A stretch of DNA of 64,000 nt from DATBJJ01 sp036556425. Lineage in GTDB: Bacteria > Acidobacteriota > Vicinamibacteria > Vicinamibacterales > 2-12-FULL-66-21. A program made the translations under genes and the position numbers. Below the pieces are notes generated by a model. It ran no database searches. It saw nothing but the letters and a program-made list of their open reading frames with translations, and had not been told where the DNA came from. Shown in pieces: positions 7,097-14,750 of this stretch. Numbering within the stretch: the first letter of the stretch is position 1; each line of letters opens with the position of its first letter. The stretch spans positions 1 through 64,000 of the forward strand of contig DATBJJ010000048.1 of assembly GCA_036556425.1 (NCBI GenBank), written 5' to 3'.

Positions 7097-8039
7097 TTCA
7101 CGCAGGCGCGTCCTGCTGACCCGCCGGATTCCTTCTTCCGTTCTGTCGATGCTCGAGGCCGGAAGCGATCTCGATCTGTACGACGGTCCCTCGCCGATCG
7201 GCGAAGCGGAGCTCGCCGCGCGCCTTCAAGGCAAGCACGGGCTCGTCTGCGTGCTGACGGATCGCGTGACGGCGAACGTGCTGGATCGTGCGCGCGATCT
7301 GAAGGTCGTCTCGAACATCGCCGTGGGCTACGACAACATCGACGTGGCCGCCGCGCGCAGCCGCGGCATCGTCGTGACGAACACGCCGGACGTGCTGACG
7401 GAAGCGACGGCGGAGCTCACGTGGGCGCTGATTCTCGCCGTCACGCGGCGCGTCGTGGAAGGGGACCGGCTCGTGCGGCGCCGCGGGTGGAAGGGCTGGG
7501 CGCTCGATTTCATGTTGGGTACGGAGCTGCGCGGCAAGCAATTGGGGATCATCGGCCGCGGACGGATCGGCCGCGCGGTCGCCGCGAAGGCGGGCGCGTT
7601 CGGCATGCATGCCGTGTTCGCGACGCGCGGCGCGCGCACGACCGATCTGCCGGAGATGTCGCTCGACGAGCTGCTCGTCAGCTCCGACGTCCTCTCGATT
7701 CACACGCCGCTGTCGGAGGCGAACAAGCACATGATCGATCGCCGCGCGCTCGCGCGCATGAAGCGATCCGCGTTCCTCGTCAACACGGCGCGGGGACCGA
7801 TCGTCGACGAAGAGGCGCTCGCGTGGGCATTGAAGGAACATCTCATCGCCGGCGCCGCGCTCGACGTGTACGAGCGCGAGCCCGAGGTGCACGCCGCGCT
7901 GCTCGATCTCGAGAACGTCGTCCTCGCGCCGCACCTTGGCAGCGCGACGCGCGAGACGCGCACGGCGATGGCGGAGCTCGCCGTGAAGAACACGCTCGCC
8001 GTGCTGCAGGGCCGGCCCGCGCTGACGCCCGTCGGCTGA
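7068..8039 (+). CDS. D-2-hydroxyacid dehydrogenase (glyoxylate/hydroxypyruvate reductase-like)
   Basis: A 323-aa NAD(P)-dependent enzyme of the GyaR/GhrB type, expected to reduce glyoxylate, hydroxypyruvate or another 2-oxoacid. Visible features are the substrate-loop VGYDNIDV, the Rossmann motif GIIGRGRIGRAVA (about 158-170), the catalytic Arg in NTARGPIVDE, an acidic residue in YEREPEV and the catalytic His in LAPHLGSAT. GTG 7068 is the start that gives the usual N-terminal strand (RVLLTRRI); it overlaps the Cys-rich gene. It has no encapsulation-type helix. Its place at the end of the microcompartment operon suggests it processes a product of that pathway, which is inference. Confidence 0.9.
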   Translation: MATANPTATDSRRRVLLTRRIPSSVLSMLEAGSDLDLYDGPSPIGEAELAARLQGKHGLVCVLTDRVTANVLDRARDLKVVSNIAVGYDNIDVAAARSRGIVVTNTPDVLTEATAELTWALILAVTRRVVEGDRLVRRRGWKGWALDFMLGTELRGKQLGIIGRGRIGRAVAAKAGAFGMHAVFATRGARTTDLPEMSLDELLVSSDVLSIHTPLSEANKHMIDRRALARMKRSAFLVNTARGPIVDEEALAWALKEHLIAGAALDVYEREPEVHAALLDLENVVLAPHLGSATRETRTAMAELAVKNTLAVLQGRPALTPVG

Positions 8040-8052
8040 CCGGATCCTCCGC

Positions 8053-8745
8053 ATGGCTCTCTCATCTCAACCCGTCGTGCCGCGCGGCCGGATTCCCGCG
8101 GTCATGCGGCGCCTCGCGAAAGCGATCGACGGCCTCGACGAGCCCGCCGTCGAGAAGATCGCCGAGGAGCAGCAGGAAGATCCATTCCAGGTCCTGATCG
8201 CGACGATGCTGTCGGCGCAGACGCGGGATGCGGTGACGGCGTCGGCGTCGCGGCGCTTGTTCCGCGTCGCGCGGACGCCGCGGACGATGGCGGCGCTCAC
8301 GGCGTCCCGCATCCAGAAGCTGATTTATCCTGTGAGCTTCTATCGCAACAAAGCGGTCCACGTGCGCGAGACGTGCAAGCAGATCGTGTCGAGATTCGGC
8401 GGCCGGGTGCCGTCGACCATGACCGAGCTGCTGACGCTGCCCGGCGTGGGACGCAAGACCGCGAACCTCGTGCTGATCCTCGCGCACTCCAGCCAGGAGA
8501 ACATCTGCGTCGACACGCACGTGCACCGGATCTCGAATCGTCTGGGCTGGGTGCGGACGAAGACGCCGGAAGACACGGAGCACGCGCTCTATGCCGCGGC
8601 GGAGCGGCGCTGGTGGCCGATCATCAATCTCTATCTCGTGACGTGGGGTCAGAACGTCTGCCGTCCGGTGTATCCGCTCTGCGGCAGTTGCGCGATTGCC
8701 GATCTTTGTCCAAGAATTGGCGTGACGAAGATCGGACGCTCGTAG
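8053..8745 (+). CDS. nth: Endonuclease III
   Basis: A 230-aa base-excision-repair DNA glycosylase/AP lyase for oxidised pyrimidines. The helix-hairpin-helix LPGVGRKTANLVL contains the catalytic Lys135 and VDTHVHRI the catalytic Asp154. The [4Fe-4S] site is complete as C-X6-C-X2-C-X5-C (Cys203, 210, 213, 219). Length is typical of the family with a slightly longer N-terminus. It begins 13 bp after the dehydrogenase stop. Confidence 0.95.
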   Translation: MALSSQPVVPRGRIPAVMRRLAKAIDGLDEPAVEKIAEEQQEDPFQVLIATMLSAQTRDAVTASASRRLFRVARTPRTMAALTASRIQKLIYPVSFYRNKAVHVRETCKQIVSRFGGRVPSTMTELLTLPGVGRKTANLVLILAHSSQENICVDTHVHRISNRLGWVRTKTPEDTEHALYAAAERRWWPIINLYLVTWGQNVCRPVYPLCGSCAIADLCPRIGVTKIGRS

Positions 8746-8782
8746 TCCGGAAGCTCGGTAGCTCGGTTCGGAACGAGGTCAC

Positions 8783-9322
8783 ATGAAGCAGCATCTGGCG
8801 ATTGCGTTCACGCTTGCCGCCCTTCTTCCGGCGTTCGCCAACGCGCAGACGAAATCGCCGGGCGCCGGCCCGGTGCTGGTGCTGGACACGGCGAAAGGCG
8901 TCATCGAGATCGAGACCTATCCCGAAGAGGCGCCCAAGACCGTCGAGCACATCCTCGGGCTCGTGAAGAAAGGGTTCTACACCGGCCTTCGATTCCATCG
9001 CGCCGAGCCGAACTTCGTGATCCAGATCGGCGATCCGGCGACGCGCGACATGTCGAAGCAGGCGTCATGGGGCCGAGGGAACAGCGGAAAGGCGATCGGC
9101 GTCGCGGAGATCACGAAGAAGCGCCGCCACGGACCGGGCGCCGTCGGCATGGGCCACGCGGGATCCGCGAAGGATGCCGACAGCCAGTTTTACATCACGC
9201 TGCGCGCCGCGCCGGCGCTGGACGGCAAATACGCCGTGTGGGGCAGAGTGATCAAGGGACTCGACGTTGCCGCGAAGATCCAGAAGGGCGACGTGCTCAA
9301 GAAGATTTCCGTGAAGGAATGA
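8783..9322 (+). CDS. Exported cyclophilin-type peptidyl-prolyl isomerase
   Basis: A 179-aa cyclophilin with a cleavable signal peptide (MKQHLAIAFTLAALLPAFANAQ), so it acts in the periplasm as a protein-folding catalyst. The conserved core is present: FHRAEPNFVIQIGDP, GAVGMGHAG, DSQFYIT and the final WGRVIKGLDVAAKI. The 3' end overlaps the convergent DUF72 gene by about 26 bp. The 37-bp leader contains a short AGCTCGGT repeat. Confidence 0.92.
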   Translation: MKQHLAIAFTLAALLPAFANAQTKSPGAGPVLVLDTAKGVIEIETYPEEAPKTVEHILGLVKKGFYTGLRFHRAEPNFVIQIGDPATRDMSKQASWGRGNSGKAIGVAEITKKRRHGPGAVGMGHAGSAKDADSQFYITLRAAPALDGKYAVWGRVIKGLDVAAKIQKGDVLKKISVKE

Positions 9323-10259
9323 GCGGCGGCGGCAGAATCTTTACCAACCCCTTCAGATCTGGATAGCGCTCGACGAACTCCTCGGGGTACTCGCCTTCCA
9401 GCGGCTGCCCGAGCTGGTGCTTGAGGATCGCGGCGTTCGCGACCGACTTCGCCGAGAAGTGATTGTTCGCGTAGAGATACGCCTTTTTCACGTGGCGCGC
9501 CGCGTCTTCGACCGCGTCCGAGAACGGCTCGAGCTCTTCCGGCGAATACAGGTAGTTGTAGCGGTCCTCGGACTTTTCGTGCGACCACCACTTCGCGGCG
9601 TTGCGGCCGTGCAGGCGAAGGTAGTAGAACGCGCGAACGTTCGGCCTTAGATCCTGCCGAATCGACAAACGGAATTTTGGCTCGTCGATCTGCGTCCACG
9701 CGGCGTTGGTCGATTCGAGGAGCGCGAGCGTCTCCATCGGATCGTCGCTCCAGCTTCGATGCCGCAGCTCCACCGCGACGCGATAGTCCTTGAATCGCTC
9801 GAGCAGCCACTCGAGGTACCCGCGCGAGTCCGGCTCGTTCTTGAAGCTCGCGGGAAACTGCGCGAGCAGCGCGCCCAGCTTGCGCGCGTCGGCGAGCGGC
9901 TCGATCGCGCGGCGAAACTCGTCGACGTCCTTCCTTCCGAGATCGAACGGATCCTGGCCGGACGCCTTGTGGAACATCTCCGGATGCGTGAACTTCTGAA
10001 AGAGCTTCAGCGAGAACTCGAAGCCTTCCGGCGTGCGCGACGCCCACGCCTTCGCCGTCGCCGGCGCCGGCACGCCGTAAAACGACGAGTTGATTTCCAC
10101 GGTGTCGAAGTGCTCCGCGTAGAACGCGAGCTCGTCGAACTTCGGCCGCCCGCGCCCGCGAGCCGTCGGCGGGTAGAAGATGCCGTTCCAGGTGCCTTTG
10201 CCGCTCGGATAGTTCCAACCCGAGGTGCCGACGCGGATGTCAGCGGGACGCGACGCCAC
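9297..10259 (-). CDS. DUF72 (YecE-like) protein
   Basis: A 320-aa TIM-barrel-like DUF72 protein. Family signatures are GTSGWNYP at the N-terminus, FDTVEINSSFY (about 50-60), FQKFTHP, VAVELRHRSW and YYLRLHGRN. The biochemical function of the family is not established. It lies downstream of, and overlaps by 20 bp, the ArsC-like gene on the same strand, and overlaps the convergent cyclophilin gene at its 3' end. Confidence 0.88.
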   Translation of the reverse strand: MASRPADIRVGTSGWNYPSGKGTWNGIFYPPTARGRGRPKFDELAFYAEHFDTVEINSSFYGVPAPATAKAWASRTPEGFEFSLKLFQKFTHPEMFHKASGQDPFDLGRKDVDEFRRAIEPLADARKLGALLAQFPASFKNEPDSRGYLEWLLERFKDYRVAVELRHRSWSDDPMETLALLESTNAAWTQIDEPKFRLSIRQDLRPNVRAFYYLRLHGRNAAKWWSHEKSEDRYNYLYSPEELEPFSDAVEDAARHVKKAYLYANNHFSAKSVANAAILKHQLGQPLEGEYPEEFVERYPDLKGLVKILPPPLIPSRKSS

Positions 10260-10581
10260 GATACGCGTCCTTGTCGAACCCGAAGATCACGGCTGTGCCC
10301 GCCACGAGAATCGGCCGCTTGATCAGGTTCGGCTGCGCCATCATCAAATCGATTGCTTCCTTCTTCGATTTCGGGAGCGGCCGCTGCTTGAACACCGGGC
10401 TGCGCGTGCTCACGAAATCGAGGAACCGTTCCTTGTCGATGTGCTTCTCGAGGAACGCGCGATCCGGTGGATGGCGATTGATGTCCCGTTCCTCGACGTC
10501 CAACTTCAGCTGACCCAGAAAACTTCTGGCGTTCCGGCACGTCGTTCAGGTGGGTTTCAGGTAGAAGAGCGGTTTCGACAT
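10240..10581 (-). CDS. ArsC/Spx-family protein, probable selenoprotein (UGA = Sec12)
   Basis: A 113-aa thioredoxin-fold protein of the ArsC/Spx family if one in-frame TGA is read through. From ATG at 10581 the frame reads MSKPLFYLKPT, then TGA (10548-10546), then TTCRNARSFL. The TGA sits exactly at the first Cys of the family CxxC motif, giving UxxC (Sec12, Cys15). The rest is intact, including the family block QPNLIKRPIL. A 6-bp hairpin with a GTT loop starts 16 nt after the TGA (see SECIS). Without readthrough, translation could only start at TTG 10503 and would lose the active site. Function is probably a thiol/selenol reductase. It precedes and overlaps the DUF72 gene. No sel genes are in the window, so decoding cannot be confirmed here. 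Confidence 0.78.
10513..10532 (-). promoter_or_regulatory. SECIS-like stem-loop
   Basis: Within the ArsC-like gene, CCAGAA (10529-10524) pairs perfectly with TTCTGG (10520-10515) around a GTT loop; two more pairs are possible past a bulged G. The loop begins 22 nt after the UGA, within the 16-37 nt spacing used for bacterial SECIS elements, is 3 nt long, and has G first and U second, as in the E. coli fdhF element. Such elements bind SelB. Confidence 0.7.
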
Positions 10582-10589
10582 AGGGGCCT

Positions 10590-10607
10590 ATTGTAGCGGG
10601 GTACAAT
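10590..10607. promoter_or_regulatory. Symmetric divergent -10 pair
   Basis: ATTGTA (10590-10595) and TACAAT (10602-10607) form a perfect inverted repeat with a 6-bp spacer. Each arm reads TACAAT outward, a good -10 hexamer, one toward the ArsC-like gene and one toward queE. No clear -35 was seen for either. Such symmetry could also be an operator. Confidence 0.4.
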
Positions 10608-10619
10608 TTGAGATCGGCG

Positions 10620-10682
10620 TTCGGGATCCGGGACTCGGGATCCGGAAGTCCGAGCCTCGAGCCCCGAAACACGAGCCTCGAC
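10620..10682 (+). repeat. Nine-unit heptamer array upstream of queE
   Basis: The 63 bp divide exactly into nine 7-bp words: TTCGGGA, TCCGGGA, CTCGGGA, TCCGGAA, GTCCGAG, CCTCGAG, CCCCGAA, ACACGAG, CCTCGAC. The core CGRRR drifts along the array. It fills the queE leader up to four bases before the ATG, leaving no normal Shine-Dalgarno. Confidence 0.7.
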
Positions 10683-10686
10683 TGCA

Positions 10687-11331
10687 ATGCTCACGATCAA
10701 CGAGATCTTTCACTCGATTCAGGGGGAGTCGACGCACACGGGCCGGCCGTGCGTCTTCGTCCGCCTGACCGCGTGCGATCTCAGGTGCTCGTGGTGCGAT
10801 ACGCCGTACGCCTTTCACGAGGGACGGAAGATGTCGATCGATCAGGTGATCGCCGACGTCGCCGCGTACGACTGCCCTGTGGTGGAGATTACGGGCGGCG
10901 AGCCGTTGCTGCAGCCGGACGTCTATCCGCTCATGCAGCAGTTGATCGATCGCGGCCATACGGTCCTGCTCGAGACCGGCGGGCATCGCAGCATCGCGGA
11001 TGTGCCGAGAGACGTCATCCGGATCGTCGACATCAAGTGTCCCGGCAGCGGCGAGGCCGAGAAGAACGACTGGTCGAACCTCGATCACCTGCGCGCCGAC
11101 AAGGACGAGGTCAAGTTCGTCCTCCAGGATCGGCGCGACTACGACTATGCGAAGGACGTCATCGCGCGTCATCGCCTCGCCGATCGGTGCGCGGCGGTAC
11201 TGATGTCGCCGGTCCACGACGTGCTTCCCGCGCGCGAGCTCGCGGCCTGGATTCTCGCGGATCGCTTGCCCGTGAGGCTGCAGCTCCAGGCCCACAAGTA
11301 CATTTGGAGCGCGGATGCGCGCGGGGTCTGA
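10687..11331 (+). CDS. queE: 7-carboxy-7-deazaguanine synthase
   Basis: A 214-aa radical-SAM enzyme that converts 6-carboxy-tetrahydropterin to 7-carboxy-7-deazaguanine in queuosine/preQ0 synthesis. The cluster motif is CDLRCSWC (Cys30, 34, 37; CX3CX2C), preceded by FHSIQGES, typical of QueE. An EITGGEPLLQP segment follows. The gene overlaps queC by 17 bp, so the two steps are co-expressed. queD and queF are not in the window. Confidence 0.94.
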   Translation: MLTINEIFHSIQGESTHTGRPCVFVRLTACDLRCSWCDTPYAFHEGRKMSIDQVIADVAAYDCPVVEITGGEPLLQPDVYPLMQQLIDRGHTVLLETGGHRSIADVPRDVIRIVDIKCPGSGEAEKNDWSNLDHLRADKDEVKFVLQDRRDYDYAKDVIARHRLADRCAAVLMSPVHDVLPARELAAWILADRLPVRLQLQAHKYIWSADARGV

Positions 11332-12004
11332 GCCGGCACGCGCCGTCGTGCTTCTCAGTGGAGGATTGGATTCGTACACCGCCGCGGCGATCGCGAAGGC
11401 GGAGGGGTACGAGCTCTACGCGTTGAGCGTTCGATACGGCCAGATCCACGCGCGCGAGATCGAGGCGGCGCGCAAGGTCGCGCGCGCGTTGGGCGTGGCG
11501 AGCCACCTCGAGTCGAGCGTCGATCTCGCCGCGTTCGGCGGCTCCGCGCTCGTCGGCGACGGCGAGATCCCCAAGGATCGCCCGCTCGATCGCGAGACCG
11601 GCATTCCGTCGACGTACGTCCCCGCGCGCAACACCATCTTCCTCTCGCTCGCGCTCGCGTGGGCCGAAGTCGTCGGCGCGGAGGCGATCGTGATTGGCGT
11701 GAATGCGCTCGACTATTCCGGATATCCCGACTGCCGGCCCGAGTACCTCGAGGCGTTCACACGGCTCGCGTCGCTCGCGACGCGCGCAGGCGTCGAAGGC
11801 CGCCCTCTTGCGGTGCTCGCGCCGCTCGTCCACTTGTCGAAGGCCGGGATCATCCGCCGCGGCGTGGCGCTCGGCCTCGACTACGGGCTGACGCACAGCT
11901 GCTACGATCCGACGCCGTCCGGCGCACCGTGCGGCCGCTGCGACAGCTGCCGGCTGCGCGCCCGCGGATTCCTGGAGGCAGGCGTGGAGGACCCACTCAC
12001 GTGA
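11315..12004 (+). CDS. queC: 7-cyano-7-deazaguanine synthase
   Basis: A 229-aa ATP-dependent enzyme that turns 7-carboxy-7-deazaguanine into preQ0. The PP-loop VLLSGGLDS is near the N-terminus and the zinc site is at the C-terminus (HSCYDP...PCGRCDSC, four Cys). YVPARNTIF is also characteristic. It overlaps queE at the start and the AlaX-like gene at the end (GTGA at 12001-12004). Confidence 0.95.
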   Translation: MRAGSEPARAVVLLSGGLDSYTAAAIAKAEGYELYALSVRYGQIHAREIEAARKVARALGVASHLESSVDLAAFGGSALVGDGEIPKDRPLDRETGIPSTYVPARNTIFLSLALAWAEVVGAEAIVIGVNALDYSGYPDCRPEYLEAFTRLASLATRAGVEGRPLAVLAPLVHLSKAGIIRRGVALGLDYGLTHSCYDPTPSGAPCGRCDSCRLRARGFLEAGVEDPLT

Positions 12005-13215
12005 CCAAGCGGATCTACTACGACGACCCGTACGCGCAGGAGTTCGACGCGACGGCGATCGAGATCGGGCCGGACGCCGATCCAAGCGCGCGCGATCGCT
12101 GGCGCGTCGTTCTCGATCGGACCGCGTTCTATCCCACCTCCGGCGGCCAGCCCCACGACACCGGCGCGCTCGGCACGGCTCGCGTTGTCGATGTCATCGA
12201 CGAAGATGACGGGCGGATCGTGCACGTGGTCGAGGGCCTGGTCGGAGGAGAATTCGCGCGCGGCGCCGTGCACGGCCGCATCGATTGGGCGCGGCGCCTC
12301 GATCACATGCAGCAGCACACGGGACAGCACGTGCTGTCCGCCGCCTTCGATCGATTCGCGCGCGCGCAAACCGTCAGCTTTCATCTCGGCACCTCGTCGT
12401 CGACGATCGATCTCGCGCGCGAAGTCTCGGCGCCGGAGATCGCGAGAGCCGAGGCCGAGGCCAATCGAATCGTCTGGGAGGATCGGCCCGTCACGATTCG
12501 CTACGCCGACTCGGCGGACGCGGCGGCGCTTCAATTGAGGAAGGAACCCGCGCGGACCGGGAAGCTGCGGATCATCGAGGTCGACGGCTTCGACGTGTCG
12601 GCGTGCGGCGGGACGCACGTCGCGCGCACCGGCGCGATCGGCATCGTGGCGGTTGCCGCCTCGGAGCGGTTCAAGGGCGGAACGCGCGTCGAGTTCGTCT
12701 GCGGCACCCGCGCGCTCGAGAGCTATCGCGCGCTGCGGGACACCATGACCGCGAGCGTTCGATTGCTCTCCGTTCTGCCGTCGGAGCTTCCCGGCGGCAT
12801 CGAGCGCATCCAGCAGGAGTCGAAGGATCTCAAGCGTCAGATCAAGGATCTGCAGTCCCGCCTCGGCGCGTTCGAGGCGGACGCGCTCGCCAACCACGCG
12901 GAGTTACTTGGCGGCGCGCGTGCCGTGATCGCGTCGATCGACGGGCTCGACGCGAACGGACTGAAAACGATCGCGACCGCCATTGCCGCCAAGCCCGGAC
13001 ACGTGGCCGTCCTGATCGCCACGCCGGCGCCCTTCGCGATCGTCATCGCGCGCGCGTCTGACGTGCCGTTCGATGCCGCGGCGCTGTTGAAGCAGCTCAT
13101 CGCGGCGCACGGCGGGAAGGGCGGCGGGCGGCCCGAGATGGCGCAGGGCGGCGGGCTGCAGGGGGATGCCGGCGATCTCGCCGCGGCCGCGCGCGCGTTC
13201 TTCAGCGGCGAGTGA
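12001..13215 (+). CDS. AlaX-like alanyl-tRNA editing protein with DHHA1 domain
   Basis: A 404-aa stand-alone relative of the editing half of alanyl-tRNA synthetase. It has a TAFYPTSGGQPHD start segment, the zinc/active-site HMQQH (His102, His106) and CGGTH (about residue 203), then a coiled-coil linker and a C-terminal DHHA1 domain ending GKGGGRPEMAQGGG. These proteins hydrolyse Ser/Gly mischarged on tRNA-Ala. The start is the GTG that overlaps the queC stop; the frame is open further upstream but that part is antisense-like shadow of queC. Confidence 0.9.
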   Translation: MTKRIYYDDPYAQEFDATAIEIGPDADPSARDRWRVVLDRTAFYPTSGGQPHDTGALGTARVVDVIDEDDGRIVHVVEGLVGGEFARGAVHGRIDWARRLDHMQQHTGQHVLSAAFDRFARAQTVSFHLGTSSSTIDLAREVSAPEIARAEAEANRIVWEDRPVTIRYADSADAAALQLRKEPARTGKLRIIEVDGFDVSACGGTHVARTGAIGIVAVAASERFKGGTRVEFVCGTRALESYRALRDTMTASVRLLSVLPSELPGGIERIQQESKDLKRQIKDLQSRLGAFEADALANHAELLGGARAVIASIDGLDANGLKTIATAIAAKPGHVAVLIATPAPFAIVIARASDVPFDAAALLKQLIAAHGGKGGGRPEMAQGGGLQGDAGDLAAAARAFFSGE

Positions 13216-14569
13216 AGTTCGCCAAGTGCTCGACCGCGAGATCGGTGATCCAGTTCACCGTCGCCGCCGGAATCACGAAGTCGTTCGCGATGATCGAGAA
13301 GACGAGCGTCTCGCCATCCCTCGTCCGCACGTAGCCCGAGAGCGATCGAACGTTCGAGATCGAGCCGGTCTTCGCGATCGCGTTGCCTTCAGCTCTCGTG
13401 CGGCGCATCCGCGTGCTGAGCGATCCGTCTTTGCCCGCGATGGGCAGCGCCGCCTCGAACGGCTCTCGATGCCGCGCGTCCTCGTGCATGTGCTCGAGAA
13501 TCGACGCGACGGTCCGCGCGGTCACGTAGTTGTAGCGCGACAATCCGGATCCGTCTGCCATCACGTACGCGTCGCGCTTGATGCCCCACGACTCGATCGT
13601 CGCGCGCACCGCCCCTAGCCCGCCCTCGTACGTGCCCAAGCCTCCGCGATGAGCGCCGACGGCCTTGATCAACGTCTCGGCGTACAGGTTCTGGCTCACC
13701 TTCATCAGGACCGTCGCGACGTCGCGCAGCGGAGGGGATTCGATCGAGGCGAGCACCGTGCGCTCGCGCGGCGGCGCGGCGAGCTCCGGCGCGATATCGT
13801 CCATGTCGACTGCGGGACCGGAGACTCGGATCCCGCTCTCGACGAGCGCGTTCTTCAGCGACTGCGCGAAGAACAGCGTAGGATTCACGACCGCCACGGC
13901 CCGCGAGACGGTCGGCGTTCCGATCGGAATGCTCCCGCTGACCTCGAGCACGGGCTCGTCCAGGCGGCGCCGATAGTTGATGTCGTTCGCCTCTCCGACC
14001 GCCGTCGTCCGCACGCGGTTCATCAGCCGCAGCCCCGAGCCGGCCGCCAGCGCGACCTGCGCCGGCTCGCCAGGGAACAACGCCGGTCCGACCGAGAGCG
14101 TCGCCAGATTCTCGTAGAGCTGCAGCGCGCCGACCGGCGCCGCGTACCCGAATTGCAGGTAGTCCCACGCCCATCCCTGGCCGAGCCCTTCGTCGTCGAA
14201 CAGTTGATCGTCGCCGACGATCCTGCCGTCGATCTCCTGGATGCCCGCCGCGCGAATCGATCCGATCCACTGTGAGAGCACAGACGCGACCCGGCCGCCG
14301 CGGCTGTTGATCGTTGGATCGCCGCCGCCGCGGACGATCAGGTCCCCCTTGAGGATGCCGCCTTCGATCGGCGCGGACGTTTCGAGCGCAGTGGTGAACC
14401 GGTAATCCCATCCCAGGATTTCGGCCGCGCCGGCGACCGTGAGGATCTTCATGTTCGACGCCGGCATCATCAGGCGATCCGCGTCGAGCTCGAAGAGCTG
14501 CTCTCCCGTATCGAGCGATCGAACGTCGACGCCCCACACGCCGCGCGACATGATCGGGGCGCCGAACAC
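13202..14569 (-). CDS. dacB: D-alanyl-D-alanine carboxypeptidase/endopeptidase (PBP4, S13), start uncertain
   Basis: Penicillin-binding peptidase acting on peptidoglycan in the periplasm. All three active-site motifs are visible: SNMK (SxxK), SQN (SxN) and KTG. From GTG 14569 it is 455 aa but lacks an export signal. The same frame continues upstream without a stop to 14755 and encodes a lipoprotein signal, SSRAAIAALLLAAAGC, whose Cys is at about 14680-14678. No ATG, GTG or TTG precedes it; a GGAG sits before ACG codons at 14740 and 14734. The real product is therefore probably a lipoprotein of about 511 aa starting near 14734 at a non-standard codon. It is the last gene of the Gld-type operon. 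Confidence 0.85.
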   Translation of the reverse strand: MFGAPIMSRGVWGVDVRSLDTGEQLFELDADRLMMPASNMKILTVAGAAEILGWDYRFTTALETSAPIEGGILKGDLIVRGGGDPTINSRGGRVASVLSQWIGSIRAAGIQEIDGRIVGDDQLFDDEGLGQGWAWDYLQFGYAAPVGALQLYENLATLSVGPALFPGEPAQVALAAGSGLRLMNRVRTTAVGEANDINYRRRLDEPVLEVSGSIPIGTPTVSRAVAVVNPTLFFAQSLKNALVESGIRVSGPAVDMDDIAPELAAPPRERTVLASIESPPLRDVATVLMKVSQNLYAETLIKAVGAHRGGLGTYEGGLGAVRATIESWGIKRDAYVMADGSGLSRYNYVTARTVASILEHMHEDARHREPFEAALPIAGKDGSLSTRMRRTRAEGNAIAKTGSISNVRSLSGYVRTRDGETLVFSIIANDFVIPAATVNWITDLAVEHLANFTRR

Positions 14570-14750
14570 GCGGCCGAGATCGGTTCGCAGCTGGCGAACG
14601 GCTTTGCTTGGAGGACGAGCGGCGTCGGTGCGTGCGGTGGGAGCGTCGATTCTCGCGGGACCGGATGCTGTCGAAACGCATCCGGCCGCCGCGAGCAGCA
14701 GGGCGGCGATGGCAGCGCGCGAGGAAGGAAGCGTGAGCGTTGTCTCCGTC

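Noticed and set aside
9190..10218. 342-residue minus-strand frame
   Set aside because: Shadow of the DUF72 gene in another frame, Arg-rich without domains.
10546..10548. Reading the TGA as a plain nonsense mutation (pseudogene)
   Set aside because: The stop lies exactly at a catalytic Cys position, the rest of the gene is intact and a well-spaced hairpin follows; selenocysteine is the better reading, pending sel genes.
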